From Sphingomonas sp. C3-2 (GTDB taxonomy: Bacteria; Pseudomonadota; Alphaproteobacteria; Sphingomonadales; Sphingomonadaceae): DNA of 64,000 bases. Made by a program: the position numbers and the translations under genes. The notes below the pieces were generated by a model. The model did no database searches. It was not told the DNA's origin and saw only the letters and a list, made by a program, of their open reading frames with translations. The stretch lies in assembly GCF_033025475.1 (NCBI RefSeq), contig NZ_CP130322.1:3415001-3479000 (forward strand), in the 5' to 3' direction. Of this stretch, positions 19,686 through 28,301 are shown one piece after another (within the stretch, counting starts at the first letter, position 1; every line of letters starts with the position of its first letter).

Positions 19686-19741
19686 CCGGGCCCCGTGCGG
19701 CCCGGATAGTAGCTACGGGCACGGGCGCGATGCCCGTGCCC
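19686..19741 (-). other. Two tandem perfect hairpins between the FecR-like gene and tpsB
   Basis: The 114-base gap contains two perfect inverted repeats. CCGGGCC (19686-19692) pairs with GGCCCGG (19699-19705) over a 6-base loop. GGGCACGGGC (19717-19726) pairs with GCCCGTGCCC (19732-19741) over a 5-base loop. In the transcript the 10-bp hairpin comes first and the 7-bp hairpin second. Neither is followed by a U-run, so they are not standard rho-independent terminators. They could set the ratio of secretion genes to upstream signalling genes, protect a processed 3' end, or partly attenuate transcription. Confidence 0.6.
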
Positions 19742-19753
19742 CGCACGGATATG

Positions 19754-20500
19754 TCAGTCGCCCGTCTTGTCCGCGTCGGCCTCGATCGCGGTGATCATCA
19801 GGTCATATTGGGCCTGGCAATCCTGGCTGATCAGCGCCCCGGCCAGCGCGGCCGGATTGGCCAGATCGGCATCGATCGCGGCAAAGGTCACGCGAACGCT
19901 CGTGCCCTTGTCCGCGCGGGCGAGGGTATAGCGTGCGCCCGCTGCGGGCTTGGCTGCGCCCATGGGCCATTCGGCTTCCTGCGCGCCCACGGCGAAATTG
20001 ACGTCGCTCGCGCGGCCCGCCTCGTCGGTCAGCACCAGCTTTGCCGCCCGTTCCTTGTCGGCCCGCCACAGGCGCGGCGCGGTGCTCGCTGCCGCGCAGA
20101 AGGTGCCGCCTCGGCTGGTGTCGACATCCCACAAATTGGTCGGGCGGGGCGCCGCTTCGCCGCCGACATTGCGGACGGCCCCGGTGCGTGCGCGGCGCTT
20201 GTTCTGGGTGGAGACAAGGCGCGTGAAGCTCGTGTTCGTCGCCGCGCCCGATGCGGCGGCCAGGCTGAACGTGCCCGGCCCGCGCAGCGTGCGGGTGCCC
20301 TTGCCGTCGAGGATGGTGAGCGTATCGCCCGCCGCCAGCGTCACCGATCCGCCCGCAACCGGCTTGCCTGCGGGGTACCGCGCGGCAGAGGGGCCGCCCG
20401 CGCGCACGACGATCGTCTGCGCCAGCGCGGTGCCGCCCATGGCCGCGAAAAGCGCCAGCGCCATCACGCCGCGCCGTATCTTCCTGTCAGTCGAGAACAT
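19754..20500 (-). CDS. Secreted FecR-like protein of the CHAT/CHASE2/TPS operon
   Basis: About 248 residues starting MFSTDRKIRRGVMALALF, a signal peptide ending near TALAQ. The ATG at 20498-20500 has a perfect ribosome binding site (GGAGG, 5 bases upstream) and overlaps the end of the cyclase gene by 14 bases. Residues ~25-75 (TIVVRAGGPSAARYPAGK, then GSVTLAAGDTLTILDG and TRTLRGPGTFSL) look like the FecR/SH3-like beta domain that senses or binds at the periplasmic side. The C-terminal half has two cysteines (GTFCAA and SQDCQAQ) that could form a disulfide, and shows no known catalytic pattern. I do not recognise a named family. Given the operon, it is probably a periplasmic partner of the CHAT protein or of the CHASE2 sensor. 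Confidence 0.65.
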   Translation of the reverse strand: MFSTDRKIRRGVMALALFAAMGGTALAQTIVVRAGGPSAARYPAGKPVAGGSVTLAAGDTLTILDGKGTRTLRGPGTFSLAAASGAATNTSFTRLVSTQNKRRARTGAVRNVGGEAAPRPTNLWDVDTSRGGTFCAAASTAPRLWRADKERAAKLVLTDEAGRASDVNFAVGAQEAEWPMGAAKPAAGARYTLARADKGTSVRVTFAAIDADLANPAALAGALISQDCQAQYDLMITAIEADADKTGD

Positions 20501-22502
20501 AAACGCCTCCAGCTTCCACTGTCTTGTAACGATGAACCAGATTGGCGAGCGCGCCGTCGTCCTCGTGCGCTTCTGAAAGCTGTTCGAGGTCGCGGATCGC
20601 CGCCCTGTCGCCATCGTCTATACGATTGATAATCTGCGCGAAGTGATGCCGGTCACTGGCGGCCAGTTCGGGCACGGGCTCGAACAGGTCCACCGCCGTC
20701 GCGCGTCCGCGCAATTGCACGCGGCCCATCGGCCGCCACCAATCGAGCCCCGATCGCTCCACCGCCTCGCGGCTGGCCAATACGCTCGTCTTCAGGGGCT
20801 TGCTCGCCGCCTCGATGCGGGCGGCGGTGTTCATGCTGTCGCCCAGCGCGGTATATTGGATGCGGCCTTCGCCGCCGAAATTGCCGACGATCGCGTCGCC
20901 GAAATGCAATCCGACGCGCGTCTTGCCGATGGGCGGCACCCCTTCGGGGGCGTTGCGGCGAAACGCCTCGCCCGCCTGCCACATGGCATAAGCGGCGCGG
21001 GCGGCACGCTCGCCGTCATCAGGCCGCGAAATCGGCGCGCCCCAAAAGGCGACGACCGCATCGCCCACAAATTTGTCGATCGTGCCGCCATGTTCCAGCA
21101 CCACATCGCTCAGCATGTCGAGATAGGTGTTGAGCAGCCGTGCCACCATTTCCGGCGGAATCTCGTGCGACAAGCGGGTAAAGCCCTCAAGATCGCTGAA
21201 CACCACGAAGATTGCACGCTTCTCGCCGTGTAGCGCCAGCCGGTCGGGATCGGCCATGATCTGGTTGGCAATGTCGCGCGGCAGATATTTGCCCAGCGCC
21301 GATTGCGCGAAGCGCCGCTGCTCGGAACCCACGGCGCGCGCGGCGGCGCCCACCGCGGCAAAGGCGATCATCCAGCCCACGGCCCATCCGAATGCGGGCA
21401 CGAACTGGGTGTCGATGCCGCTCCGCTGCATCCAGAAGGGCAGCCCGCCGAACAGTGCTAGCTGCGCGGCGAGAAGGATCGCCATCCGCCACCATGCGCC
21501 CAGCATCATGCTCGAAAGCGCACCCGCCAGCACGGCCAGCGCGGCCAGCCCCCAATTGACCCAGCCGGGCAACGCCGAAAGCTTTGCGCCATCGAGCAGC
21601 TGGGCGAGCATATGCGCATGCACCTCAAGCCCCCACATCGCGCTGCCGGTGAGCGGGCGGAGCGGGGTCTCGAATTCGTCGACATCGATGATGGCGCCGC
21701 CGATCAGCACATATTTGCCGCGTATCTGCTCGGCAAAGGCAGCGGCGGTCGCGTCGTCGGCGAACAGCTGGATCGGGAAGCTGTCGAAAACCTTGCGCTC
21801 GGCTTCGGCGGGAATGCGAAAGCGGATCGATCCGCGGTGGTCGGCAAAGCTTTGATCGCCGGTCATCGCCACCGAGAGCAGGGGCGGCAGGCCCGGCAGG
21901 CTCTGCGGCCAGCTGCGCACGACATTGTCGCCGTCCACCTCCAGCCGGATGCTCGTCGGCGCGGTCTGGCTGCCTTTCAGCTGCGCCTGGAAATCCTCAA
22001 GAAATTTCTGCTGGTTGAACTGGATATCCTCGGCATTGCTGCTTGCCGAGGCATAGGCCAGCCAGGTCGGCGTCCCCATCGCGCGGAAACTGTCGATCAG
22101 CTGCGGGTCTTCGTCCTGCGGCTGGTCGATCAGGATATCGATGCCGATCGCCTTTGCGCCCATCGTGTCGATATTGCCGAGCGCGCGGGCAAGCATCGCA
22201 CGGTCGAGCGGCGATCGCTTGCGCGTTTCGATCAGCGTGTCGTCGTCATAGACGACCATCACGATGCGCGGATCGGGTTCGGCCTTGGGCGCCGTGCTGG
22301 TGGCGCGCAGATCATAGAGCGCGCGTTCGGCCTGTCCCGCCAACGGAATGTCCCAGCTGAACCGCGCGATCAGCAACGCCACCGCCAGAAACGCGATGGT
22401 GATGGCCAGCCGCACGCCCCCGATCCGGCGCAGCCTTTGCAGGATGCGCGGGCGACGCGGCGGTGCGGCGTCGGTCTGGGGCGGGGCGGGTTGGTCGGTC
22501 AC
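20487..22502 (-). CDS. CHASE2-domain adenylate/guanylate cyclase (class III)
   Basis: 671 residues with a GTG start (22500-22502) and a TGAGG ribosome site overlapping the stop of the CHAT gene. An N-terminal Pro-rich cytoplasmic tail is followed by a transmembrane helix (LAITIAFLAVALLIARF), a periplasmic CHASE2 sensor domain (roughly residues 50-310, with VMVVYDDDTL and KAIGIDILIDQP), and three transmembrane helices. The cyclase domain comes last. The first metal aspartate is in FSDLEGFT, the second in DKFVGDAVVAFWG, and the transition-state Asn/Arg pair is in NTAARIE of the block IQYTALGDSMNTAARIE. All catalytic residues appear intact. It makes cAMP or cGMP in response to an unknown periplasmic signal. 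CHASE2 cyclases are known beside CHAT proteins, but here the next genes are a secretion pair. Confidence 0.9.
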   Translation of the reverse strand: MTDQPAPPQTDAAPPRRPRILQRLRRIGGVRLAITIAFLAVALLIARFSWDIPLAGQAERALYDLRATSTAPKAEPDPRIVMVVYDDDTLIETRKRSPLDRAMLARALGNIDTMGAKAIGIDILIDQPQDEDPQLIDSFRAMGTPTWLAYASASSNAEDIQFNQQKFLEDFQAQLKGSQTAPTSIRLEVDGDNVVRSWPQSLPGLPPLLSVAMTGDQSFADHRGSIRFRIPAEAERKVFDSFPIQLFADDATAAAFAEQIRGKYVLIGGAIIDVDEFETPLRPLTGSAMWGLEVHAHMLAQLLDGAKLSALPGWVNWGLAALAVLAGALSSMMLGAWWRMAILLAAQLALFGGLPFWMQRSGIDTQFVPAFGWAVGWMIAFAAVGAAARAVGSEQRRFAQSALGKYLPRDIANQIMADPDRLALHGEKRAIFVVFSDLEGFTRLSHEIPPEMVARLLNTYLDMLSDVVLEHGGTIDKFVGDAVVAFWGAPISRPDDGERAARAAYAMWQAGEAFRRNAPEGVPPIGKTRVGLHFGDAIVGNFGGEGRIQYTALGDSMNTAARIEAASKPLKTSVLASREAVERSGLDWWRPMGRVQLRGRATAVDLFEPVPELAASDRHHFAQIINRIDDGDRAAIRDLEQLSEAHEDDGALANLVHRYKTVEAGGVYVLD

Positions 22503-22514
22503 GCGGCGGCCGCC

Positions 22515-25500
22515 TCAGCGCGCCGTGATCAGCGGGCGGGCACCGTCACCCACAATCGCGAACCCCGACCAGTAATAGGGGTGCGATGTTTCCGCCTTGT
22601 CCATCAGCGCGCTCGCCGCATGTTGCATCGCCGCGCCCACGCTGTCACCGGCCCCTGTCTGGAAAAGGCCCGAGATCAGCTTTTCGGTGGCGTTGAAATC
22701 ATCGGGTGCGGGCCAGTGGCTCGCCACCACCGATCGTCCGCCCGCGCCGATGAACGCGCGCACCAGCCCGTCAAGCGCGCTGCCGCCGCCCGTCGTCACC
22801 CCGGCTTCGCGCGTCGCGGCAAGGCTGGCCTTGCCCGCCGTGTCGCACGCCGAAAGGATGACGAGATCGGCGTCGATCTTGAGGTCATAGATTTCGCTGA
22901 ACGACAGCAGCCCGTCCGAATTGCCGTCCCCGAACGAGGTGAGCAGCGCGGGGCGGGCGGCGCACTCGGGCCGCGGCGCCGTCACCAGCCCGTGCGTCGC
23001 GAAATGCAGGATACGGTAATCGGACAGGTCCTGCCGTGCGCGAATATCGCTGTCGGTGAACGCTCCGCCGGTTACGATCAGCGACTGGGTATTGCCAAGG
23101 ATCGCGGCCGTCTGGCGCAATTCGCGGTCGGCAATCGGTTTGTTCCATTCGGTCAGCGGCCAGTCGCAACCTTCGCCCGCGGCCCCGCCCAGCGATCCGC
23201 GCGATGCCGATACGAACTGTTCGGTCGCCGAAATCGGCGCGTTCTGGCCAAAACCCATATATTGGCGGCCCGCGCGCGACGCAGGCATCTGGCGCGCCTC
23301 ACGGAAACTGCGCGCCGATACCGCAGTGCTCACGGCATGGCTCCGCCCCAGCCAGGTGATCCCACGCATGTCGAACGGGTCGCCGTCGGGCGCGTCCGCG
23401 CGCTTCAGATAGGCATCGATTCCGTTGTCATCGGCAATCAGCAGATTGGCGGGCAATTGCAGCATTGCGCCGTCAGGTTCGAACACAAGGTGCTGCGCCG
23501 CCTTCAGCCGTGCGTCGACCGGGGCGAACAGGTCGCGGTAAAGTTGGCGCGCACCCTTCACGTCGAAGGGATAGGTCACCTGCTGGCCGTTCTCCTCGAC
23601 CGAAATCGTCTCGCGCAGCCCGCGCACCCGGCCTTCCAGGTCGCGCACCGAAAGCGGCAGGCGATATCCGGTCGCGCCTTCCGCATCCGCCCAGACCGCA
23701 TAGATCGCGTCGCCACTCACCGCGAGCTTGTAATAAGCCTCACCGGGCTTCAGCGCTGCGCGCAGATCGGCAAGCGTCAGTACATCGGTCGAAAGCGCGC
23801 GGTACTGCGAATATCCCGAAAGCTGTGCCTGGGTTTGCGCCTGTTGCTGGATCAGCGCGTCCAGCTCTTCTTTCAGGCTAACGGCGCGGCCGCTCGTTTC
23901 TGCCTCGGTTGCATCCTGCGCCTGCGCCAGCGCGATGCGCGTGCGTTCGATATCGCGCGTTAACGTCACCGATTGGCGGAACAGGCGTGATGCTTCGCCG
24001 CCGCCATCGCTCAGTTCGCGCGCCAGAACCGCCTGCGTGTCGGCAACGCCGGGCCGCACCAGTGCCTGTGTGGCCAGGAACATGTCCTCCACCAGTTCGG
24101 GGCGGCTGGGGATCTGCGCAGCGAGCAACGTAAAATAGGGTGAAAGCTGGTTCGAAAGCCCGGTCGTCGCGGCGGGGTTGCCCGCGCTCGACTGCACAAC
24201 CTCGCGGTACAGCGCGATCGCCTGTTCGGCCTTGCCGCGCCGCGCGAAAAAGGCACCGAGCCGCGCGCGCGCGCCGTTCACCGCGCTGGTTTCGGGATAT
24301 TGCGCGGCGATCAGCTGCAGCGCGGCCGAAAGCTGCCCCTCGGCGGCGCCCAGATCGCCTTCCTGTTCATGGGCCAGCCCGCGTTCGGCCATGATCTGCG
24401 CGCGCAGCCGGGTGATCGATGAAACCCGTCCGCCGCGGATCGCGTCGACATCGGCCATCGCGCGCACCAGCAGTGCTCGCGCCTCGGCGGGCTTGCCCTG
24501 CATGCGCAGGATCGTACCGCGCAACTGCATTGCCTGCGCATCGAGGATCGCGCCGCGTTCGGCCGGGGTCAGGCTGGTGCTCTGCCGCACGCCCAGCCGT
24601 TGCCCGGCGGCGGCGCTGTTGATCTCGGCGGCCAGTTGCGGGCTCAGTTCAACGCCGCCCGCTGTGTCGGGCTCGATATTGCCAAGCGTCGAGACCGAAC
24701 GTTCAAGCACCGCCAGCGCATCGTCGAAACGGCGTTGGTTGATCAGGTTCAGCGCCTCGAAATTGCGGCGCAGGCGCATCTGGACGCGGTCGAGCGTCGG
24801 GATGCGCGCGGCTTCGGCGAACAGCCTGTTGGCTTCGGCGAACTCGCCCAGATTCGATTTCTGCAGCGCGCGGTTGACCGCATATTCATGGCGCAGTTCG
24901 TCGCGCGCCGCGCCGCTTCCCGCCATGCCCGCCTCGGCGGTCAACCGCTGCTCCAATATGTCGAAAAACGCCGCTGCCTCGGCATAGTCGCCCGAATTGT
25001 TGCGGCGATAACCTTCGCCCAGCGCCTGACGCGGGTCGAGTGTACCCGCCTGCACGCGCGCAAAGGCCTGTGGGTCGCTGACGCCCGTGGTCGCCACCGC
25101 GATATCGCCGGGCACGATCCGGTCGGCGATCACGGTGCGCAGCCCCAATGTCAGTGCGCTGTCATATCCGGCCAGCCCCTGCGCCAGCCAGCGTGTATCG
25201 CCCTTGGCCACCTCATAGATGCGGTAACCGACATCGCCGCCTGCAACGCTGCAGTTGCTCACCGATACGTTGCCAAGACCCTCGATGGTCTGCGCCACGG
25301 GCGCCGCGCAGCTGATTTTCTCGGTGCGCCCCTTGGCGATCCGTGGCAACGCGTCCTCGCCCGCGCGCAACTGGTATAGCTGGCCGACGGGGCGGGCGGC
25401 GTCGCGGCACACGATCGTCCAGGCGCGGTCGAACATTCCTTCGATCGCGGCATCGGCGCTGTTGTTCTGGACGCGACAGAGGATCCCCGCACCGCTGCCG

Positions 25501-25610
25501 AGGCGAAAGCTGTCCTCAAGGCTGGGGCGGGTCGATTGGGCTGAGGCAGGAGCCGAAAGAAGCGCGGCCGACATCGAAATGATCGAGACGCAGAACAGAT
25601 GGGCGCGCAA
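22515..25610 (-). CDS. Secreted TPR-CHAT domain protein (caspase-like peptidase family)
   Basis: 1031 residues. The start TTG at 25608-25610 is supported by GGGGGAGAG 6 bases upstream, which is a better site than that of the internal ATG at 25574. A signal peptide (VSIISMSAALLSAPASAQ) points to a periplasmic or surface location, which is unusual for a CHAT protein. The middle is a helical repeat (TPR-like) scaffold from about residue 190 to 480. The C-terminal CHAT domain carries a complete His/Cys dyad: His873 in HFATHGLV and Cys922 in LSACDTAGKA. CHAT proteins belong to the caspase/separase clan and several are activated by partner proteins. This is the first gene of the five-gene operon and ends 12 bases before the cyclase gene. 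The substrate is unknown; the TpsA exoprotein is an obvious candidate by context only. Confidence 0.88.
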   Translation of the reverse strand: MRAHLFCVSIISMSAALLSAPASAQSTRPSLEDSFRLGSGAGILCRVQNNSADAAIEGMFDRAWTIVCRDAARPVGQLYQLRAGEDALPRIAKGRTEKISCAAPVAQTIEGLGNVSVSNCSVAGGDVGYRIYEVAKGDTRWLAQGLAGYDSALTLGLRTVIADRIVPGDIAVATTGVSDPQAFARVQAGTLDPRQALGEGYRRNNSGDYAEAAAFFDILEQRLTAEAGMAGSGAARDELRHEYAVNRALQKSNLGEFAEANRLFAEAARIPTLDRVQMRLRRNFEALNLINQRRFDDALAVLERSVSTLGNIEPDTAGGVELSPQLAAEINSAAAGQRLGVRQSTSLTPAERGAILDAQAMQLRGTILRMQGKPAEARALLVRAMADVDAIRGGRVSSITRLRAQIMAERGLAHEQEGDLGAAEGQLSAALQLIAAQYPETSAVNGARARLGAFFARRGKAEQAIALYREVVQSSAGNPAATTGLSNQLSPYFTLLAAQIPSRPELVEDMFLATQALVRPGVADTQAVLARELSDGGGEASRLFRQSVTLTRDIERTRIALAQAQDATEAETSGRAVSLKEELDALIQQQAQTQAQLSGYSQYRALSTDVLTLADLRAALKPGEAYYKLAVSGDAIYAVWADAEGATGYRLPLSVRDLEGRVRGLRETISVEENGQQVTYPFDVKGARQLYRDLFAPVDARLKAAQHLVFEPDGAMLQLPANLLIADDNGIDAYLKRADAPDGDPFDMRGITWLGRSHAVSTAVSARSFREARQMPASRAGRQYMGFGQNAPISATEQFVSASRGSLGGAAGEGCDWPLTEWNKPIADRELRQTAAILGNTQSLIVTGGAFTDSDIRARQDLSDYRILHFATHGLVTAPRPECAARPALLTSFGDGNSDGLLSFSEIYDLKIDADLVILSACDTAGKASLAATREAGVTTGGGSALDGLVRAFIGAGGRSVVASHWPAPDDFNATEKLISGLFQTGAGDSVGAAMQHAASALMDKAETSHPYYWSGFAIVGDGARPLITAR

Positions 25611-26051
25611 AATTTCTCTCCCCCACAGAAGATGACCCCGGCGGCACCGCTCGCGCAGGCACCGGAACGATTGAGAGCGACCCGAATCGAATTCGCCGTT
25701 AATTACATAAGCAGGTTAATAAGTGTAAATATCGTAAGCAGGCATGATTTTTCGCGCCTGTGGGGCGTTGGTCTGGACCCTCCCTGTTAACCATTTTGGC
25801 ACCGGGCCAAAGGCATATGCGCGATGGCGCAACCAGAACCACATTCTCCGATTTTAGATTGCTCTCGGCCTATTTGGTGGGTCAAAAAATGCGCAGGCGT
25901 CGCCCGGTTATGCGCATCACCGAAAAAACTATCTGATTTTAACGATAAAATTTGACGCCAAGGATATAGTTTTACAAAAAATTTATTCTATTAACACGCG
26001 CTTATATCTGAAAGTTCAAACCAAAATCGGCAATCTGGGGTAGTGATAATA
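25611..26051. other. Intergenic region between CHAT operon and a divergent small gene
   Basis: This 441-base gap is clearly more AT-rich than its neighbours, especially 25690-25750 and 25930-26010. I find no convincing open reading frame in it. It must hold the promoters for both divergent units. A possible promoter for the CHAT operon is listed separately. The right part contains TTGACG (25952-25957) but no matching -10 box at standard spacing. Confidence 0.5.
25702..25729 (-). promoter_or_regulatory. Possible promoter of the CHAT/cyclase/TPS operon
   Basis: On the minus strand a TTTACA (complement of 25724-25729) and a TGTAAT (complement of 25702-25707) are separated by 16 bases. Both are one mismatch from consensus. 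The site would place transcription start about 85 bases before the TTG start of the CHAT gene. Sphingomonad promoters are often weaker matches, so this is only a candidate. Confidence 0.3.
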
Positions 26052-26612
26052 ATGAAGAAAATGGTTCTGGCGGCAACGATGCTGGCGGTCGCCACGCCGG
26101 CTGCGGCAACACCGCTGTGGCAGGGGGTTGAGGCGGGCATGAGCGGGCGTGACGTGATGAAGCTCTACCCGAAGGCCAAGAAATCGAAGAAGCAGATCGA
26201 CATCAAGAAATATGAGCCGATTGCGGGCTGCAAGGGTGAGGTCAACATCATGCTGGTCAAGGACGCCGTCACCGAGGTGATCGTGACGGGCGACGACAAC
26301 AAGTGCGCCAGCAAGCTCTACGTCGCGTTGATGGGCAAATATGGCAACCCGGCCGATGCGAGCCAGTCCGGCAAGGGCGGCGGCGCACGCGGCTATCTCG
26401 ATGGCCAGGTGAACAAGGGCCTCGGCAACCTGATGGACCAGGCAATCCCTGGCGGTGCGCTCGCCTCGAACCTCGTCGATGGCCTCGGGCTGTTCGGCGG
26501 CGATAGCAAGAAGGAAGCAACCTGGTTCCAGGAAGGCGCCATGCTGCGCTTTGCCCTCAAGGGCGGCGACTGGAGCATGACCTACAGCCCGATGGAAGAT
26601 CTGGGGCTCTAA
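26052..26612 (+). CDS. Secreted hypothetical protein
   Basis: About 186 residues from the ATG at 26052 (an upstream GTG at 26043 is too close to the GGGG ribosome site at 26036-26039). The signal peptide is MKKMVLAATMLAVATPAAA. The mature part is basic in its first third (YPKAKKSKKQIDIKKY). It contains two cysteines (GCKGE and NKCAS) that may form a disulfide, and a glycine-rich middle (GGGARGYLDGQVNKGLG). No catalytic motif is visible and I do not recognise the family. The gene stands alone, in the opposite direction to the CHAT operon and just before tRNA-Cys, so its neighbours say little about its job. Confidence 0.7.
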   Translation: MKKMVLAATMLAVATPAAATPLWQGVEAGMSGRDVMKLYPKAKKSKKQIDIKKYEPIAGCKGEVNIMLVKDAVTEVIVTGDDNKCASKLYVALMGKYGNPADASQSGKGGGARGYLDGQVNKGLGNLMDQAIPGGALASNLVDGLGLFGGDSKKEATWFQEGAMLRFALKGGDWSMTYSPMEDLGL

Positions 26613-26814
26613 GCACACCACTTTGGCGACCGCTATGGGGTGCAACGGGCTTCCCCGCAGCGGTCGTCGCAACTCGACCAATTCGAGAAGGGGGCAAGCG
26701 CAGCGGAATCTGCGGTTCGGCGTTCGCCAAGGACTGCGCAAATGCCGGGACGCACGGCGCAGCGCGCGCATAAGCGCGCTGTGGGCAGCCAGCTATCAGT
26801 GAATTTTCAGGAAG

Positions 26815-26888
26815 TGGAGGCCCGAGCCGGAATCGAACCGGCGTGCAAGGATTTGCAGTCCTCTGCGTAACCACTCCGCCATCGGGCC
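26815..26888 (-). tRNA. tRNA-Cys (GCA)
   Basis: A 74-base cloverleaf with encoded CCA. The acceptor stem is GGCCCGA/TCGGGCC, the anticodon loop CTGCAAA contains GCA, and the T-arm contains GGTTCGATTCC. The D-arm is typical (GGCGGAGTGGTTACGC). It lies between a small secreted-protein gene and a membrane-protein gene on the same strand as the latter. Confidence 0.97.
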
Positions 26889-26958
26889 GAGGACCGCGCA
26901 AATGCTTGGGTTTTCGCGCCGTGTCAAGCGGGAGTTGCATCCCGCCCGCACAGATTTT

Positions 26959-27468
26959 TCACCCTTCGCCCGCTTCGGCCAGCTTTTGCTTGCGCTCGGC
27001 GGATGCGCGCGGCGGCAATGTCCGGATGGTTGCGGCATATTCGGCGAACAGGATGAAGATCCAATATTCGACGCCAGCCAGCGTGCCGTCCTCGATCGCG
27101 GAGAAAAGGCGCAGGATCAGCCCCAGCACCACGACCATCCGGAACCAGAACCAGCTTGCCGTCGGCCGGTCCGCGCGCAGCGACGCGGTCAGCATCATGA
27201 AAAAGCTGCCAAGGCCAAAGATCAGGTAATCGACCGCATTGTCCGCGCGGTACAGGCCGCTCAGCATCGCCATGAACCAGAACAGGCGCGACACGGCATA
27301 TTGCGACTGGCGGGTAAGGTGGCACAGCTTGACGATCGGCGGAATGAACAGCGTCTTGCCGAGCCAGAGGTCGAATTTCCTGAGCACTTGAACGGGTGGT
27401 TCCATCTGCGGTTTGGGTGGTGCGGCGCTGTTTATACCGGGCATGGGGGGCAGGCCAAGCCCGCACAT
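26959..27468 (-). CDS. Multi-spanning membrane protein of unknown function
   Basis: About 169 residues if translation starts at MCGLGLPPMPGI (ATG at 27466-27468, with GGAAAGGA about 13 bases upstream). Starts at later methionines (MPGINS or MEPPVQ) are possible. Three to four hydrophobic segments are visible: LFWFMAMLSGLY, AVDYLIFGLGSFFMMLTASL, FWFRMVVVLGLILRLF and YWIFILFAEYAATI. The C-terminus is charged (PPRASAERKQKLAEAGEG). I do not recognise the family. It is transcribed away from pcm and towards tRNA-Cys. Confidence 0.6.
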   Translation of the reverse strand: MCGLGLPPMPGINSAAPPKPQMEPPVQVLRKFDLWLGKTLFIPPIVKLCHLTRQSQYAVSRLFWFMAMLSGLYRADNAVDYLIFGLGSFFMMLTASLRADRPTASWFWFRMVVVLGLILRLFSAIEDGTLAGVEYWIFILFAEYAATIRTLPPRASAERKQKLAEAGEG

Positions 27469-27615
27469 CGGCAGGTCTTTGTCCTTTCCGCAAATGTTTT
27501 GTGCATATTTGTTGGCCGCTTGCGCTTGGCTCCGCGCGCCGCAGGGGATAGAAGCGCCTGTCACCCCATTTAGTGTATTGCGCGACTATAACGGTTGTGC
27601 GATCTGGAAATAGTT

Positions 27616-28269
27616 ATGACCGAACCGAATTTTGAATCGATGCGTCGTGCCATGGTTTCGAACCAGCTGCGGACCAACGCGGTAACCGATCCGGAGATCG
27701 TGTCCGCGATGGGCGAAGTGGCACGCGAACAGTTCGTGCCCGCCGATCGCGCGGAAATCGCCTATCTCGACAAGCCCGTGCCGCTCGCTGCCGGCCGCGC
27801 GCTCAACGTGCCGCTCGCCACCGCGCGCCTGCTCGATGCGCTGGCCGTGCAAAAGGGCGAGAAGGTGCTCGTCGTTGGTGCCGCTACCGGTTATTCGGCG
27901 GCGCTGCTCGGCCATGTCGGCGCCAATGTCGTCGCGGTCGAGGAAGATGCCGTTCTGGCCGAAGCCGCGCGCAAGGCGCTTTCGGACGTCGCCGGCGTCA
28001 AGGTCGAAACCGGCCCGCTGGCGCAGGGCTGGGCCGCTGGCGCGCCTTATGATGCGGTGTTGATCGACGGCGCGGTGGATCATGTGCCCCAGGCGATCAG
28101 CGATCAGCTGAAGGATGGCGGCCGGATTGCCGCGGGTCTCGCCGAACGCGGCGTGACGCGTCTGGCGTCGGGGCGCAAGGCCAAGGGTGGCGTCACCCTG
28201 ACGGCGTTCGTCGATTCCGAAACGATTGCGCTGCCGGGCTTTGAAGCGCCCAAGGCTTTCGCATTCTGA
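27616..28269 (+). CDS. pcm: Protein-L-isoaspartate O-methyltransferase family protein
   Basis: 217 residues from the ATG at 27616 (an in-frame upstream start lacks support). It is an AdoMet-dependent methyltransferase of the PCMT family, which marks damaged isoaspartyl residues for repair in the cytoplasm. Seen are the N-terminal MVSNQLR motif, the family block VAREQFVP, the AdoMet-binding glycine loop VLVVGAATGYSAALL and the acidic VVAVEED. The motif normally reads GSGSGYxxA, so GAATGYSAA is a slight variant, common in alphaproteobacterial members that lie before tolC. The repair activity of this sub-group is less certain than the fold. It is followed 32 bases later by the tolC-family gene. 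Confidence 0.88.
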   Translation: MTEPNFESMRRAMVSNQLRTNAVTDPEIVSAMGEVAREQFVPADRAEIAYLDKPVPLAAGRALNVPLATARLLDALAVQKGEKVLVVGAATGYSAALLGHVGANVVAVEEDAVLAEAARKALSDVAGVKVETGPLAQGWAAGAPYDAVLIDGAVDHVPQAISDQLKDGGRIAAGLAERGVTRLASGRKAKGGVTLTAFVDSETIALPGFEAPKAFAF

Positions 28270-28301
28270 TAAAAATATTTTGAGGGGGAAGGGTGACGCG
28301 C

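Noticed and set aside
26761-26780. AGCGCGC/GCGCGCT hairpin downstream of tRNA-Cys as a terminator.
   Set aside because: There is no T-run on the minus strand and the repeat is made of simple GC alternation, so it may be chance.
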